64,000 bases of DNA from Thiomicrorhabdus sediminis (GCF_005885815.1 NZ_CP040602.1:1069630-1133629); one strand, 5' to 3'. Numbered from the stretch's first letter, positions 35,813 through 43,404 are shown. Numbers and translations: made by a program. The notes: generated by a model not told the origin, from the sequence alone.

Positions 35813-35896
35813 TAAAACGCCCAACTTCTTTGTTGGTGAAATGGTCACTTACTATTCGTAAGCTCACATTTCACCGCCGCGAATTTGAGCGTTTTA
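35813..35896. repeat. Nested palindromic element after lpdA
   Basis: An outer stem TAAAACGC (35813-35820) / GCGTTTTA (35889-35896) encloses a hairpin CCAAC-TTCTTT-GTTGG (35821-35836) and, overlapping its end, GGTGAAATG (35835-35843) / CATTTCACC (35867-35875), inside which CTTAC-TATTC-GTAAG (35848-35862) forms another stem. It starts four bases after the lpdA stop. It could be an mRNA 3' structure, a small repeat element or an integration scar; it lacks integron attC core sites at its ends. Confidence 0.65.
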
Positions 35897-35918
35897 TCTC
35901 CCTATTGGTATGAATAAG

Positions 35919-35943
35919 AAACCCGCATAAAGCGGGTTTTTTT
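35919..35943. terminator. Bidirectional terminator at the lpdA/ATPase boundary
   Basis: AAACCCGC and GCGGGTTT around ATAAA, with a run of seven T residues on the plus strand and AAGAAA-derived T residues on the other. It separates convergent lpdA and the AT-rich ATPase gene, whose stop overlaps the T run. Confidence 0.9.
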
Positions 35944-38014
35944 ATTGGTTTAAGTAGGCTAAACCATTACTTGTTAATTTAAAACGTGGCTGATTGCCAT
36001 CTAATCTTTCTATATATTTATAGTTATTGATTTTGCTTTTTCTTCCTATGCTGTGATTTATGGATTGGTAAGCTCTATCTAGCTCGTCTCCAAGCTCCGA
36101 AGCAGTTAAAGAATTTTTATATTTCAATACATTTAATATTTCGTACTCTTTCATTGGTATTTGAATTTTACTTTCAATTGATCGTTTAAGATCGATATCA
36201 ATAATTGATCTCAGCTCAACATTGCCTTGGCAAGTTGTACATGGAATTTTATGGTCAATGAAAATCTCTTTTTTTGAAAGATCATAGGTTTGACCACATG
36301 CAGAACACACTAGCTCTTTAGAGCTTTTCATCCAGTTTACAACGACAGGGTTGAAATCAAATACTCTTTCAATTCTAAATTTTCGATCACTTTTTTCATC
36401 AAAAATTAAATTGTTATCAATGCATAATCCATAGTTTAGAGAGAAAACACTAACGGTTTCGGTGTCTTTATTTTTCTGTTGGGAAAATTTTGTAATGAAA
36501 AAGTTAAACTCTAAGGTTTTTAAGATTTCTTCTAAATCTTCATGTACATATAAGTAATTAGATGGAGCTGTATTTGTAGTGTATTGTTCAAAGATTTTTG
36601 CATTCGAAGTACCAATGTGTTTCTTATTTTCTACTGCTTTTTGGATGAACTGTTTTAAGAGATCAAGTAGGTGAAATTTTTCAAAGGATTCATCATAGCT
36701 CTTATATTCAATATATTCGCTTTTAGTTAGAACAAACTCAATGTCATTCTTGTAATGCTGTCTTGCTGATTCTTGAAGTATTTTCTTTGTGATTTTTTTC
36801 TCTAAACTATTCGTCTTTTGTAGAGCAATTTCTAAAACTTTTCCAATGATTCTTGGTACATTGGAGCTTATTTGAAAAATAAGTTTGTAGTAATCATCTA
36901 TTGAACTACCTTGTTTAAGATCAAAAAAAACGCCTAAATCGGTATCATTAAAATAGTAATTAAATCTTCTTTCTAAAAGCCTTTTTGTATATTTGATTGC
37001 TGACTCTTCGACTTTATCTGCACTTCCAATAGAATATAGATCGTAGTAATCGAGGCAATAAGTCGTTACTTTTTGTCTATCGATTGAAGGTAAATAATCT
37101 CTTCCAGGATAAAGAGATATTTTAAATTTGAAAAATTCATCGGATAGGTTATTTAGGGGCCCAACAATAAAATCTGTGAACACTTCCATTGATTCTTTAT
37201 CTATTTCAGACATATCATCAAGACAAATAAAAACATGGTTAATCGGTATTCTTCGTAATAACTCTTTTAAATTATTCATGAAACCAATAATGTCAAAAAA
37301 ACGTCCTAGAGCCCTAGTGAAGTCTTCTGTTTTATATTCTTCTGCGGATGTAATGTGTGACAGTTTACCTCCTATAGAAGGTTGATCTGATAAGTTTATA
37401 TTTAGCTCTGATTCAGCGGTCTTATTGCTTTTTGATGAAGAGTGTTGGGAAGACTTAGTTTGAGCGGTGATGTCTTTAAATAGTGGTTGCTTTATATTTT
37501 GGAAAAGTTCGTTAAGTTCAGTTTCAAATTGTGTTTTCGTTATGCCTTTATTAGAAAAGAAATTTAAAAAACGGTTTTGAAAAACACTTGCTTTGATCTC
37601 TTTTTTTAGCTCATCTATTATTTTTTCGATAAAGAAGACATACAAACTTAATTTATCGAGGTTTTCTTTTGAAAGTTTAAGTTCTGTATTATTTATGTTT
37701 GTGTATGAAGATTTTTTTGTTTGTTCGAATAAAGCCTTCACGTCTATGTAGAGTGAAAGCTTGTCATTAGTCTTTCTAATTTCGTGTTGAAATCTATTAA
37801 TAATTGTAGACTTACCTGTTCCTTTTCTACCTAGCAGTAAAGTAGTATTATTTTTTAACATTGATTTTAAGATTAATTCATTCTCTAATGGATCAACGTA
37901 AAGATTCTCAATGAGACTATCACCATTCTCGTTTTTTATTTCAGCTCTGCGATATTTGCTTAATGAATCAGATAAGGATAGGAATGTATCCGCAATATTT
38001 GTTGAACAGGTCAT
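35942..38014 (-). CDS. AT-rich AAA+/STAND-like P-loop ATPase with zinc ribbon and winged helix
   Basis: 690 residues. Walker A is GRKGTGKST (62-70) and Walker B VFICLDD (261-267), followed by a sensor-like KFKISLYPGRD and, near 390, SSNVPRIIGKVLEIAL, resembling the NPR-type sensor 2 of ORC/Cdc6- and STAND-like ATPases. A zinc ribbon follows (Cys 570, 573, 592, 595) and then a C-terminal winged-helix-like domain (about 620-690, LTASELGDELDRAYQSINHSIGR). No nuclease or toxin motif is visible. Coding is strikingly AT-rich compared with its neighbours (Lys, Asn, Ile, Ser), a sign of horizontal transfer. It stands alone. Single-gene anti-phage or regulatory ATPases look like this, but the function is unknown. 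Confidence 0.75.
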   Translation of the reverse strand: MTCSTNIADTFLSLSDSLSKYRRAEIKNENGDSLIENLYVDPLENELILKSMLKNNTTLLLGRKGTGKSTIINRFQHEIRKTNDKLSLYIDVKALFEQTKKSSYTNINNTELKLSKENLDKLSLYVFFIEKIIDELKKEIKASVFQNRFLNFFSNKGITKTQFETELNELFQNIKQPLFKDITAQTKSSQHSSSKSNKTAESELNINLSDQPSIGGKLSHITSAEEYKTEDFTRALGRFFDIIGFMNNLKELLRRIPINHVFICLDDMSEIDKESMEVFTDFIVGPLNNLSDEFFKFKISLYPGRDYLPSIDRQKVTTYCLDYYDLYSIGSADKVEESAIKYTKRLLERRFNYYFNDTDLGVFFDLKQGSSIDDYYKLIFQISSNVPRIIGKVLEIALQKTNSLEKKITKKILQESARQHYKNDIEFVLTKSEYIEYKSYDESFEKFHLLDLLKQFIQKAVENKKHIGTSNAKIFEQYTTNTAPSNYLYVHEDLEEILKTLEFNFFITKFSQQKNKDTETVSVFSLNYGLCIDNNLIFDEKSDRKFRIERVFDFNPVVVNWMKSSKELVCSACGQTYDLSKKEIFIDHKIPCTTCQGNVELRSIIDIDLKRSIESKIQIPMKEYEILNVLKYKNSLTASELGDELDRAYQSINHSIGRKSKINNYKYIERLDGNQPRFKLTSNGLAYLNQ

Positions 38015-38044
38015 TTTGTATCCATAAATTTAGTAATAAGTTTA

Positions 38045-38050
38045 ATTATA
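38045..38050 (-). promoter_or_regulatory. Candidate -10 element for the ATPase gene
   Basis: TATAAT on the minus strand lies 31 bases upstream of the ATPase start, inside a very AT-rich run; the -35 is poor (CTAAAA at 17-base spacing). Confidence 0.4.
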
Positions 38051-38133
38051 TAAAAGTTTTTACTTATTTTTAGTTTAAGTGAATAATTGAGGGCAGTGTA
38101 AAAAAGGTCAGCTTGTGAAAAAGAATCAATGGG

Positions 38134-38151
38134 GTCAGACTCGATTGATTT
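38134..38151 (+). repeat. 18-bp repeat, copy 1
   Basis: GTCAGACTCGATTGATTT occurs here and, exactly, at 39083-39100. In both places an AAACCCGC- or CCCGC-type terminator hairpin follows about 8-18 bases later. Similar GGGTCAGACTCGATTGATT strings occur in other gammaproteobacteria near mobile or RAYT-like remnants, which is recollection and not checked. Confidence 0.8.
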
Positions 38152-38158
38152 TCTATTC

Positions 38159-38185
38159 AAACCCGCTAAATGCGGGTTTTGTTTT
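38159..38185 (+). terminator. Orphan terminator after repeat copy 1
   Basis: AAACCCGC-TAAAT-GCGGGTTT followed by TGTTTT. On the plus strand there is no gene upstream that needs it, because the ATPase gene is on the other strand; it appears to travel with the 18-bp repeat. Confidence 0.75.
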
Positions 38186-38360
38186 AAAAAAGCCCACCAA
38201 TGTTCTTGGTTGGCATTGTTATAAACATCGTGTAACATTATTGGCGCAAGCGGAAACCGTCGCTTTGCGGTAGGCTATTCTGATCCTACGTCTTCTTTAT
38301 CATCCGGGGCGGGCCGGCTCTTTATTCTATTTGAGAGCTTGAGTTGCTCTGTGGAGTTTT

Positions 38361-38801
38361 GTGTTGATTACCTTAACCCGAATTAAGCGTCGTCTGCTTT
38401 ACGTTATTGTTTTTGAAATTACCGCGATTATCCTTTCAACCTTTGTGTTGATGCTGTTGAGTAACAGTGATGTTGACGAATCCTTACCTGTTGCGATTCT
38501 AATGTCGACAGCGGCGGTGGTTTGGAATTATCTTTTTAATACCGCGTTTGAATTTTGGGAGACGCGTCAGCAAATTAACAAGCGAACCTTGGCGGTGCGA
38601 AGCCTTCATGCGCTTGGTTTTGAAGGCGGATTGATTTTGATTTGTGTTCCGTTGTATATGGTTTGGTATGGTGTTGACCTATGGACGGCTTTTGCCATGG
38701 AAGCGGCATTGTTGTTGTTTTTCTTGGTTTACACGTTTGTTTTTACGTTTTTGTTTGACCAGGTATTTATTCTGCAACACCAAATGCCAGCCAAGGCCTG
38801 A
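38361..38801 (+). CDS. PACE family efflux transporter
   Basis: 146 residues with four membrane helices forming two tandem bacterial-transmembrane-pair domains: RRLLYVIVFEITAIILSTF with WNYLFNTAFEFWE, and RSLHALGFEGGLILICVP with YTFVFTFLFDQVF. The Glu in the first helix and the NxxxxxxE-like and DQV elements match AceI-type proton-coupled exporters of biocides (chlorhexidine) or polyamines. The start is GTG 38361 or the next codon TTG 38364, after a GGAG site. Substrate not known. Confidence 0.88.
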   Translation: MLITLTRIKRRLLYVIVFEITAIILSTFVLMLLSNSDVDESLPVAILMSTAAVVWNYLFNTAFEFWETRQQINKRTLAVRSLHALGFEGGLILICVPLYMVWYGVDLWTAFAMEAALLLFFLVYTFVFTFLFDQVFILQHQMPAKA

Positions 38802-38843
38802 GCCGTGAGGCGCTTTATTTTTCCAAGGAATGTAGTTTAATTT

Positions 38844-39053
38844 ATGAATCCAGAAAACTTAAAAAAGCTTGTTGAAGTCACTATGCCTTATGGCAAATAC
38901 AAGGGGCGTTTGCTTGCAGATTTGCCCGGTAATTACCTTAATTGGTTTGCAGCTAAGGGGTTTCCAGAGGGTAATTTAGGGCAGTTATTGGCTTTGATGC
39001 ATGAGTTGGATCACAATGGTTTAAAAAGCCTGCTTGATCCGTTACGAAAATAA
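38844..39053 (+). CDS. DUF3820 family small protein
   Basis: 69 residues matching DUF3820: TMPYGKYKGRLLADLPGNYLNWFAAKGFP followed by GQLLALMHELDHNGL. The family is small, cytosolic and sometimes called putative quorum-sensing-regulated virulence factor; its biochemical role is not established. It follows the PACE gene by 42 bases with an AAGGAA leader and may be on the same transcript. The second copy of the 18-bp repeat lies downstream. Confidence 0.85.
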   Translation: MNPENLKKLVEVTMPYGKYKGRLLADLPGNYLNWFAAKGFPEGNLGQLLALMHELDHNGLKSLLDPLRK

Positions 39054-39082
39054 CAGGGAAAATAACTGGGGAAATAATCGGT

Positions 39083-39100
39083 GTCAGACTCGATTGATTT
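39083..39100 (+). repeat. 18-bp repeat, copy 2
   Basis: Exact second copy of GTCAGACTCGATTGATTT, 949 bases from copy 1 and in the same orientation, 30 bases after the DUF3820 stop and upstream of a terminator hairpin. Confidence 0.8.
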
Positions 39101-39118
39101 GATGCTTTGCTATTTGAG

Positions 39119-39138
39119 CCCGCTTTATGCGGGTTTTT
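39119..39138 (+). terminator. Terminator after repeat copy 2
   Basis: CCCGC-TTTAT-GCGGG followed by five T residues. It ends the DUF3820 transcript and overlaps the 3' end of the broken Nudix gene on the other strand. Confidence 0.85.
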
Positions 39139-39397
39139 ATTTTGTTGCTAAGGTACTTTTAAGTTTTTGTAGGGTGTTTTTTTGCTCTGATTTCACCAAT
39201 TCAATGGCTTGAACCAAGCTGACTATCTGGCGGTCGCGGTCGTGCATTTCCGGTCATTCGCCGTAGACTTTATTGACTTCCAAGATATAGACCTTAACGC
39301 GCATTTTGCCACCCCATTTTTTATGGTTGTATTCATCGAATAGGGTACGGCTGATAATGCCTTTTACTCCGGCTTCTTCGTGGGCTTCTTAGGCGGT
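39137..39397 (-). pseudogene. Truncated Nudix hydrolase pseudogene
   Basis: Reading the minus strand right after the DUF2058 stop gives EAHEEAGVKGIISRTLFDEY, then NHKKWGGKMRVKVYILEV, then a TGA where WPE would be expected (YGE-stop-PEMHDRDRQI), ending in a Lys-rich helix and a TAA at 39137-39139. EAHEEAGV is the second half of a Nudix box (usual REUxEExGU), and the hydrophobic strand and the expected WPE/R segment agree with MutT-like Nudix hydrolases. The N-terminal half and start are missing, a TAA sits just before EAHEEAG, and there is the internal TGA, so it cannot be translated. It abuts the DUF2058 gene. Confidence 0.7.
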
Positions 39398-39958
39398 TTA
39401 CCAAACCAGATCATCTGGAATTTCGAATTTGGCGTAGTAGGCTTTGTCTTCTTCGGATAGGTGGCTGTCGTGATTGTTGTTGTTTCTGATAATCACGGTG
39501 GCATCGCGCTGTTCGATTTTTTCCAACACTTCATTTGGCACAACCGTATAACCGTTATTAAAACGCACAATATGCAGCTGTTCATTGGCGAGGCCTTTTT
39601 GGGTTTTGCTGTTGATGTTTAATGTTTTCACCGCGCTGTCATCGGCAAAGTTGTAAGCGATATCACCTTGGTAATTTTTCAACTGATTGGCTTCGATAAT
39701 CTGTTTCAGTTCGGCCTTTTTGGCGTTTTCGGCTTGCTGTTGCTGGCGTTGTTGATTGAGTTCGCGGTCGCGTTGCGCTTTTTCTTCGGCGGCTTTGGCG
39801 GCAAGTTGGGCGGCTTCGCTTTGCTGGATTTGACCTTTTTTGGCTTTATTGGCCTTACTTTTTTTGTTTTGCTGCTGTTTTTCGCGTTGCACTTGTTTGG
39901 CTTTTTTATCGGTTACCAAACCGGATTTTTTTAATTGATCAAACAAAGAACCTGCCAT
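39398..39958 (-). CDS. DUF2058 family protein (YaiL-like)
   Basis: 186 residues from ATG 39958 (MAGSLFDQLKKSGLVTDKKAK), the family start; the frame runs on upstream to 40033 but that part is not conserved. The middle is a highly charged Lys/Gln/Glu coiled coil (about 20-85), and the C-terminal domain carries YQGDIAYNFADDSAVKTLNI and YTVVPNEVLEKIEQRD. YaiL-type proteins are cytosolic and of unknown function, possibly nucleic-acid or ribosome associated. Its stop is followed at once by the Nudix remnant. Confidence 0.88.
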   Translation of the reverse strand: MAGSLFDQLKKSGLVTDKKAKQVQREKQQQNKKSKANKAKKGQIQQSEAAQLAAKAAEEKAQRDRELNQQRQQQQAENAKKAELKQIIEANQLKNYQGDIAYNFADDSAVKTLNINSKTQKGLANEQLHIVRFNNGYTVVPNEVLEKIEQRDATVIIRNNNNHDSHLSEEDKAYYAKFEIPDDLVW

Positions 39959-40113
39959 TGTTGTTGCCCTGTAGTTTATTGATGGGTGGATTTTATCGGC
40001 AGGTATTTTACGCGTAAAAAAGGGATGTTTCATTTATAAAAGTGATACGCTAAAACTCGCGTTGAAAAAAGCGGTTTTTTTATTTATTTTCCATTGAAAA
40101 AAAAGAGAGTTGA

Positions 40114-40530
40114 ATGGCTTCCGATAAGCAAAACAAAGTTTCTACTGATAATAAGGATTTAAAGGCATTTAAAGCTCTGTTAGGAGCCGGTGGATCTGAC
40201 GAAGAAATGAGTGGTGAAGAGGTTGAAAGTTTATGGGGTGAGCTCAGAGAAAAGAAAGAGCAACGGCTACGCAAAGAGAAAAGACAAGAATTCTGGATAA
40301 CCAGTTTTTTTTGGGTCATCCTCGCATTGGCTCTCTACGGTTTATATTTGTTGGGTGCATTCTACAGTGGTTTGTTATTAATCGTTGGAAGTGTTCTGGG
40401 CTTTGTTTGGATTTATTATGATGGCAAACAATCCGCTGGTGGTAATTGGGCTACTTGGATATTGATACCGTTTGTGGCTATTCTTTTTTTAATAGGTATG
40501 GGGCTTTTGGTTTCTAGTTATATACGCTAG
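40114..40530 (+). CDS. Hypothetical membrane protein with acidic N-terminus
   Basis: 138 residues. A soluble N-terminus (1-65) contains GGSDEEMSGEEVESLWGEL and a basic segment (REKKEQRLRKEKRQEF), then three hydrophobic helices (about 66-85, 88-105 and 113-135). No signal peptide. No recognised family. It is divergent from the DUF2058 gene and followed 45 bases later by a methyltransferase gene on the same strand. Confidence 0.65.
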   Translation: MASDKQNKVSTDNKDLKAFKALLGAGGSDEEMSGEEVESLWGELREKKEQRLRKEKRQEFWITSFFWVILALALYGLYLLGAFYSGLLLIVGSVLGFVWIYYDGKQSAGGNWATWILIPFVAILFLIGMGLLVSSYIR

Positions 40531-40575
40531 TCGTAAATAGGTGGTAAAACATCCGGTGGGTAGAGGGAGAATAGT

Positions 40576-41292
40576 ATGGCAGTAAAACCGATTGATAAGA
40601 CCTCTCAATCCGCATCCATCAGACAATGGAGCAGGTTGGCGCTGGTGTATCTGCTTATTCCGTTGATTTTATTTATATGCGCTGGCGATATCGATTGGTG
40701 GCAGGCATGGATTTATACTTTATTGATTGTTGTGGTTGGTATGGGCGGCCGCATATTGGCGAATCGTCGGCATCCCGGATTGACCGCTGAACGGCAAGAT
40801 CTTGAAATTATCCAAAGTGCCAAATCTTGGGATAAAGTGCTAGCCCCTTTAATGGCGCTGAGTATCAGTTACCCGATGATGATTGTGGCGGGGCTGGATC
40901 ATCGATTTCATTGGTCAGCGGAATTTTCGCTTGAGCTGAATGCGGTTGGATTTACGCTGATTGCATTCGGTTATGTTTTTTCCGCATGGTCATTGTTGGT
41001 TAATCGTTTTTTCTACAGTGTAGTGAGCGTTCGAACGGAACGAGGTCATAAGCTGTGTGATTCGGGTCCGTATCGGTTGGTGCGTCATCCGGGGTATGCC
41101 GGAAATATTGTGGCTGTATTCGGTATTGTAATGGCTCTGGATTCGCTGTGGGCATTGATACCTGCAATAGTCGCTTTGTTCATCACGGTGATTAGAACAG
41201 GGCTAGAGGACCGAACTTTACAGCAAGAACTGCCAGGTTATCGGGAGTATAGCCAGCGAGTGCGTTATCGGTTGATGCCAGGGATTTATTGA
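40576..41292 (+). CDS. Isoprenylcysteine methyltransferase-family membrane protein
   Basis: 238 residues with about six membrane helices and the ICMT/PEMT signature GPYRLVRHPGYAGNIVAVFG followed by a helix and ...EDRTLQQELPGYREYSQRVRYRLMPG. The RHPxY element binds S-adenosylmethionine. Bacterial members are annotated as methyltransferase family proteins with unknown substrates, perhaps phospholipids or isoprenoid-like molecules. A GGGAGA site precedes the ATG. A terminator follows. Confidence 0.85.
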   Translation: MAVKPIDKTSQSASIRQWSRLALVYLLIPLILFICAGDIDWWQAWIYTLLIVVVGMGGRILANRRHPGLTAERQDLEIIQSAKSWDKVLAPLMALSISYPMMIVAGLDHRFHWSAEFSLELNAVGFTLIAFGYVFSAWSLLVNRFFYSVVSVRTERGHKLCDSGPYRLVRHPGYAGNIVAVFGIVMALDSLWALIPAIVALFITVIRTGLEDRTLQQELPGYREYSQRVRYRLMPGIY

Positions 41293-41378
41293 TAGTTTGA
41301 ATCAAAAAGACATATCTTGAACTGATTTTAATCGGCGTTTTTGCAAACAAGATGCGTTTGGCGTATTAATTTTTTTGT

Positions 41379-41402
41379 AAAACCCGCTTAAAGCGGGTTT
41401 TT
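41379..41402. terminator. Bidirectional terminator after the methyltransferase gene
   Basis: AAAACCCGC-TTAAA-GCGGGTTTT, between the convergent methyltransferase and host-attachment-family genes. Confidence 0.9.
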
Positions 41403-41418
41403 ATTTTTTAAATCCAGC

Positions 41419-41856
41419 TTATAGTGCAAAGGCTTGCATAACCGTATCGACGTTTTGTTTGGTGAGGTCTTTGGTTAGAAAGGCTTTGATTTTTTCTGTG
41501 GTGCTGGTTTTGAGTTTCTTTTCCACCTGAGCGTGAATCGGGCTCGAAAGCGAGAGGTAGAGTTTTTCTTTGTTCTGTTCGGCGAATTGGTTGATGAATT
41601 CCGCGAGGCCGTCTACCACTCGGTTGGTGCGTTCCAGATCGCTTTTGGTTTCGTAGGAGCTGCTGCCTCCGGCGGTGGAGTTGTTGTAGTCGCCTGATTT
41701 GTCGCTGTAGATTTCACTGAGCTTGCCGTGTCCTTCAATGCTTTCAATAGATTGGTAGGCCTGTAGAGAGACGGTTTTTTGTTCTGTTTGTTGGATGGTG
41801 AATACTTTGATTTTGCCAAGGTCAGCAAGTAGGACATAACCGATGATTTTGCTCAT
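41419..41856 (-). CDS. Host attachment protein family (bacterial archaeo-eRF1-like)
   Basis: 145 residues from ATG 41856, which has a perfect AGGAGG site; the longer frame starts upstream of that site and is rejected. The pattern GYVLLADLGKIKVFTIQ, a flexible Gly/Ser stretch and LAEFINQFAEQNKEKLYLSLSSPIHAQVEKKLKTST resembles proteins annotated as required for attachment to host cells, now grouped with bacterial RNase H-fold/eRF1-like proteins. Ending in LTKDLTKQNVDTV fits. The host-attachment function was defined in Agrobacterium; here a role linked to ribosomes or stress is equally likely. Confidence 0.75.
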   Translation of the reverse strand: MSKIIGYVLLADLGKIKVFTIQQTEQKTVSLQAYQSIESIEGHGKLSEIYSDKSGDYNNSTAGGSSSYETKSDLERTNRVVDGLAEFINQFAEQNKEKLYLSLSSPIHAQVEKKLKTSTTEKIKAFLTKDLTKQNVDTVMQAFAL

Positions 41857-42253
41857 AATCGTTCCTCCTTTTTGAGTTTGCCTAAATAACATAACAAAAA
41901 GACAGACATAAATATATGTTTTTTATAGTGATTGCCATGCAATCTTGTTTTGTCTCAATTTTGTTAAAGCAATGCCGAGCTGCGTTGTTTGGCTTTTGTT
42001 TTGAGAAAACGCTGGGTAACTACGCGTTTGATTTGTATGATTAAATTCGTTGTTATTGAAAATAATCCTAGACAAAGTAAAGCGTTCGTTGTATTGTTTG
42101 TGTAGCTAGAAATTAGGCCTAATATTTACAATCTACATTTCGCTGTTTTACTCGTAATACCTCGTCCTGCAGTTTTAAGTTCCAAGTCTCCATTTTTAAG
42201 CGTTACCGCCTTTGAATAGGCAATCATATTTTTTAAATTACAGGATTATTATT
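41857..42253. other. Upstream region and likely long leader of the cold-shock gene
   Basis: 397 bases without a gene. The part from about 42060 to 42253 is probably the long 5' leader typical of cspA-type mRNAs. It contains TTAGGCCTAA (42114-42123, perfect palindrome) and GCCT-TTGAAT-AGGC (42210-42223), small stems. No exact cold-box sequence was recognised. Confidence 0.45.
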
Positions 42254-42463
42254 ATGTCTAATACAGTTACAGGAACCGTTAAGTGGTTCAACGAAACAAA
42301 AGGTTTTGGTTTTATTGCACAAGAGTCTGGTCCAGACGTCTTCGCTCACTTCAGCGCTATCCAGGGCGACGGTTTCAAAACTCTAGCAGAAGGTCAGCAG
42401 GTAGAATTTAGCGTGACTCAAGGGCCAAAAGGGCCACAAGCTGAGAACATTGTAGCGGTTTAA
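42254..42463 (+). CDS. CspA-family cold-shock protein
   Basis: 69 residues from ATG 42254; the upstream frame is not conserved. Both RNA-binding motifs are present: KGFGFIAQ (RNP1) and VFAHFSAI (RNP2), within the classic [15 protein letters not shown] fold. CSPs bind single-stranded RNA and DNA and act as RNA chaperones. No export signal. It has an AGGA site, a long upstream leader and its own terminator, so it is monocistronic. Confidence 0.95.
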   Translation: MSNTVTGTVKWFNETKGFGFIAQESGPDVFAHFSAIQGDGFKTLAEGQQVEFSVTQGPKGPQAENIVAV

Positions 42464-42510
42464 TCGATACAATCAGTCAGTTGATCATCGGTAAGAATCC
42501 GATTGATCTA

Positions 42511-42537
42511 AAAAACCCGCTTCAGGCGGGTTTTTTT
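42511..42537 (+). terminator. Terminator after the cold-shock gene
   Basis: AAACCCGC-TTCAG-GCGGGTTT followed by further T residues. Confidence 0.92.
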
Positions 42538-42681
42538 GTACCTGTAATAAAGCATTTGGGCTTTATCGGCTGTTAAATATGGATTTAATCAGTTTATGTT
42601 CTGATTAATATTTCCATAGCTTTGTAGTCGCTTATTTGCAGTAGAATGGAGCCACTTTATATTTGCGGTAACGGGCTTTAG

Positions 42682-43404
42682 ATGGCATCACAATTCGAAT
42701 TGTTGGTTTTAGGTAGTGGGGCGGGAGCTTCAGCGGTTTATGATAATTTAACCAGCAGTAGTTTTATGCTTTGCCATAAGGGTGAGCCTTTTTGCCTGGT
42801 CGACTTGGGGTTGGGTGTGGGCCAAGCCGTTCTGCAATATTTCGGCTGTTTTCCCAAGCAAGTCATTATTAGCCATAATCATTCAGATCATGCCGGCGAC
42901 CTTCCTGTGGTATTGCGTGTAGAGCTGGCGCAGGAAAACAAAATGCGGGTCATCTGTCACGCAAATGTCGCACAAAGATTGAAAAGCTCTCGTATCGCCG
43001 AGCATCTAGAGCAGTTGAGCGCAGATGAATTGGCAAGCTGGCAAGCTCTGGACGATAATCAAAGCGTGGCGATCGGTCATGGTTTGTCTATTGAGTTTTT
43101 TCCCGGTGTCCATTCGGAAACCAGTTACGGTTTTGTCCTGACCGATGATGTCGGCACAAAGCGGTTGTCCTATAGCGCAGACTCAACCCTATGCCTTTCT
43201 TTATATGAAACCTTGTCACAGGCCGAAGTTTTCATTATGGATGCACGTGCGCAAGAAAACCGTTGGCATGCCAGTTTTGCAGAAGTGAAGCCGTGGTTGA
43301 CCGATAAGCGTTATATTTTAGGTCATGGTTTAACCCCTGAAGAAGCGCAGAGGCAATATCCCGATTTGCCTTTATTGCTTGCGGGGCAACGCATTCAGTT
43401 TTGA
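42682..43404 (+). CDS. MBL-fold metallo-hydrolase (RNase Z-like)
   Basis: 240 residues. The metal-binding motif HNHSDHAGD (HxHxDH) follows a strand FPKQVIIS, a later His comes in FFPGVHSETSYGF, an Asp in LSYSADST and a final His in LGHGLTPEE. This is the beta-lactamase-fold layout of RNase Z-like and phosphodiesterase-type hydrolases. The RNase Z tRNA-binding arm is absent, so tRNA processing is not implied. Substrate unknown. It opens with a possible three-gene run (this, the next membrane protein and the CPxCG protein). Confidence 0.85.
   Translation: MASQFELLVLGSGAGASAVYDNLTSSSFMLCHKGEPFCLVDLGLGVGQAVLQYFGCFPKQVIISHNHSDHAGDLPVVLRVELAQENKMRVICHANVAQRLKSSRIAEHLEQLSADELASWQALDDNQSVAIGHGLSIEFFPGVHSETSYGFVLTDDVGTKRLSYSADSTLCLSLYETLSQAEVFIMDARAQENRWHASFAEVKPWLTDKRYILGHGLTPEEAQRQYPDLPLLLAGQRIQF

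Larger units (their letters stand above)
38015..38360. other. Region between the ATPase gene and the PACE transporter
   Basis: The left half is AT-rich and carries the ATPase promoter. It also holds the first copy of the 18-bp repeat (38134-38151) with its terminator (38159-38185). The right half returns to ordinary composition. A 75-codon minus frame (38011-38238) runs through the repeat and terminator and overlaps the ATPase start by four bases, but I do not regard it as a gene. Confidence 0.5.

Noticed and set aside
35813-35896. Integron attC site
   Set aside because: GCCCAAC resembles one core half, but the complementary GTTRRRY core is not at the opposite end and no integrase or cassette array is present.
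38011-38238. 75-codon minus-strand frame overlapping the ATPase start by four bases
   Set aside because: It is translated straight through the 18-bp repeat and a terminator hairpin, has no ribosome site, and shows a sharp base-composition change halfway; the ATGA overlap looks accidental.
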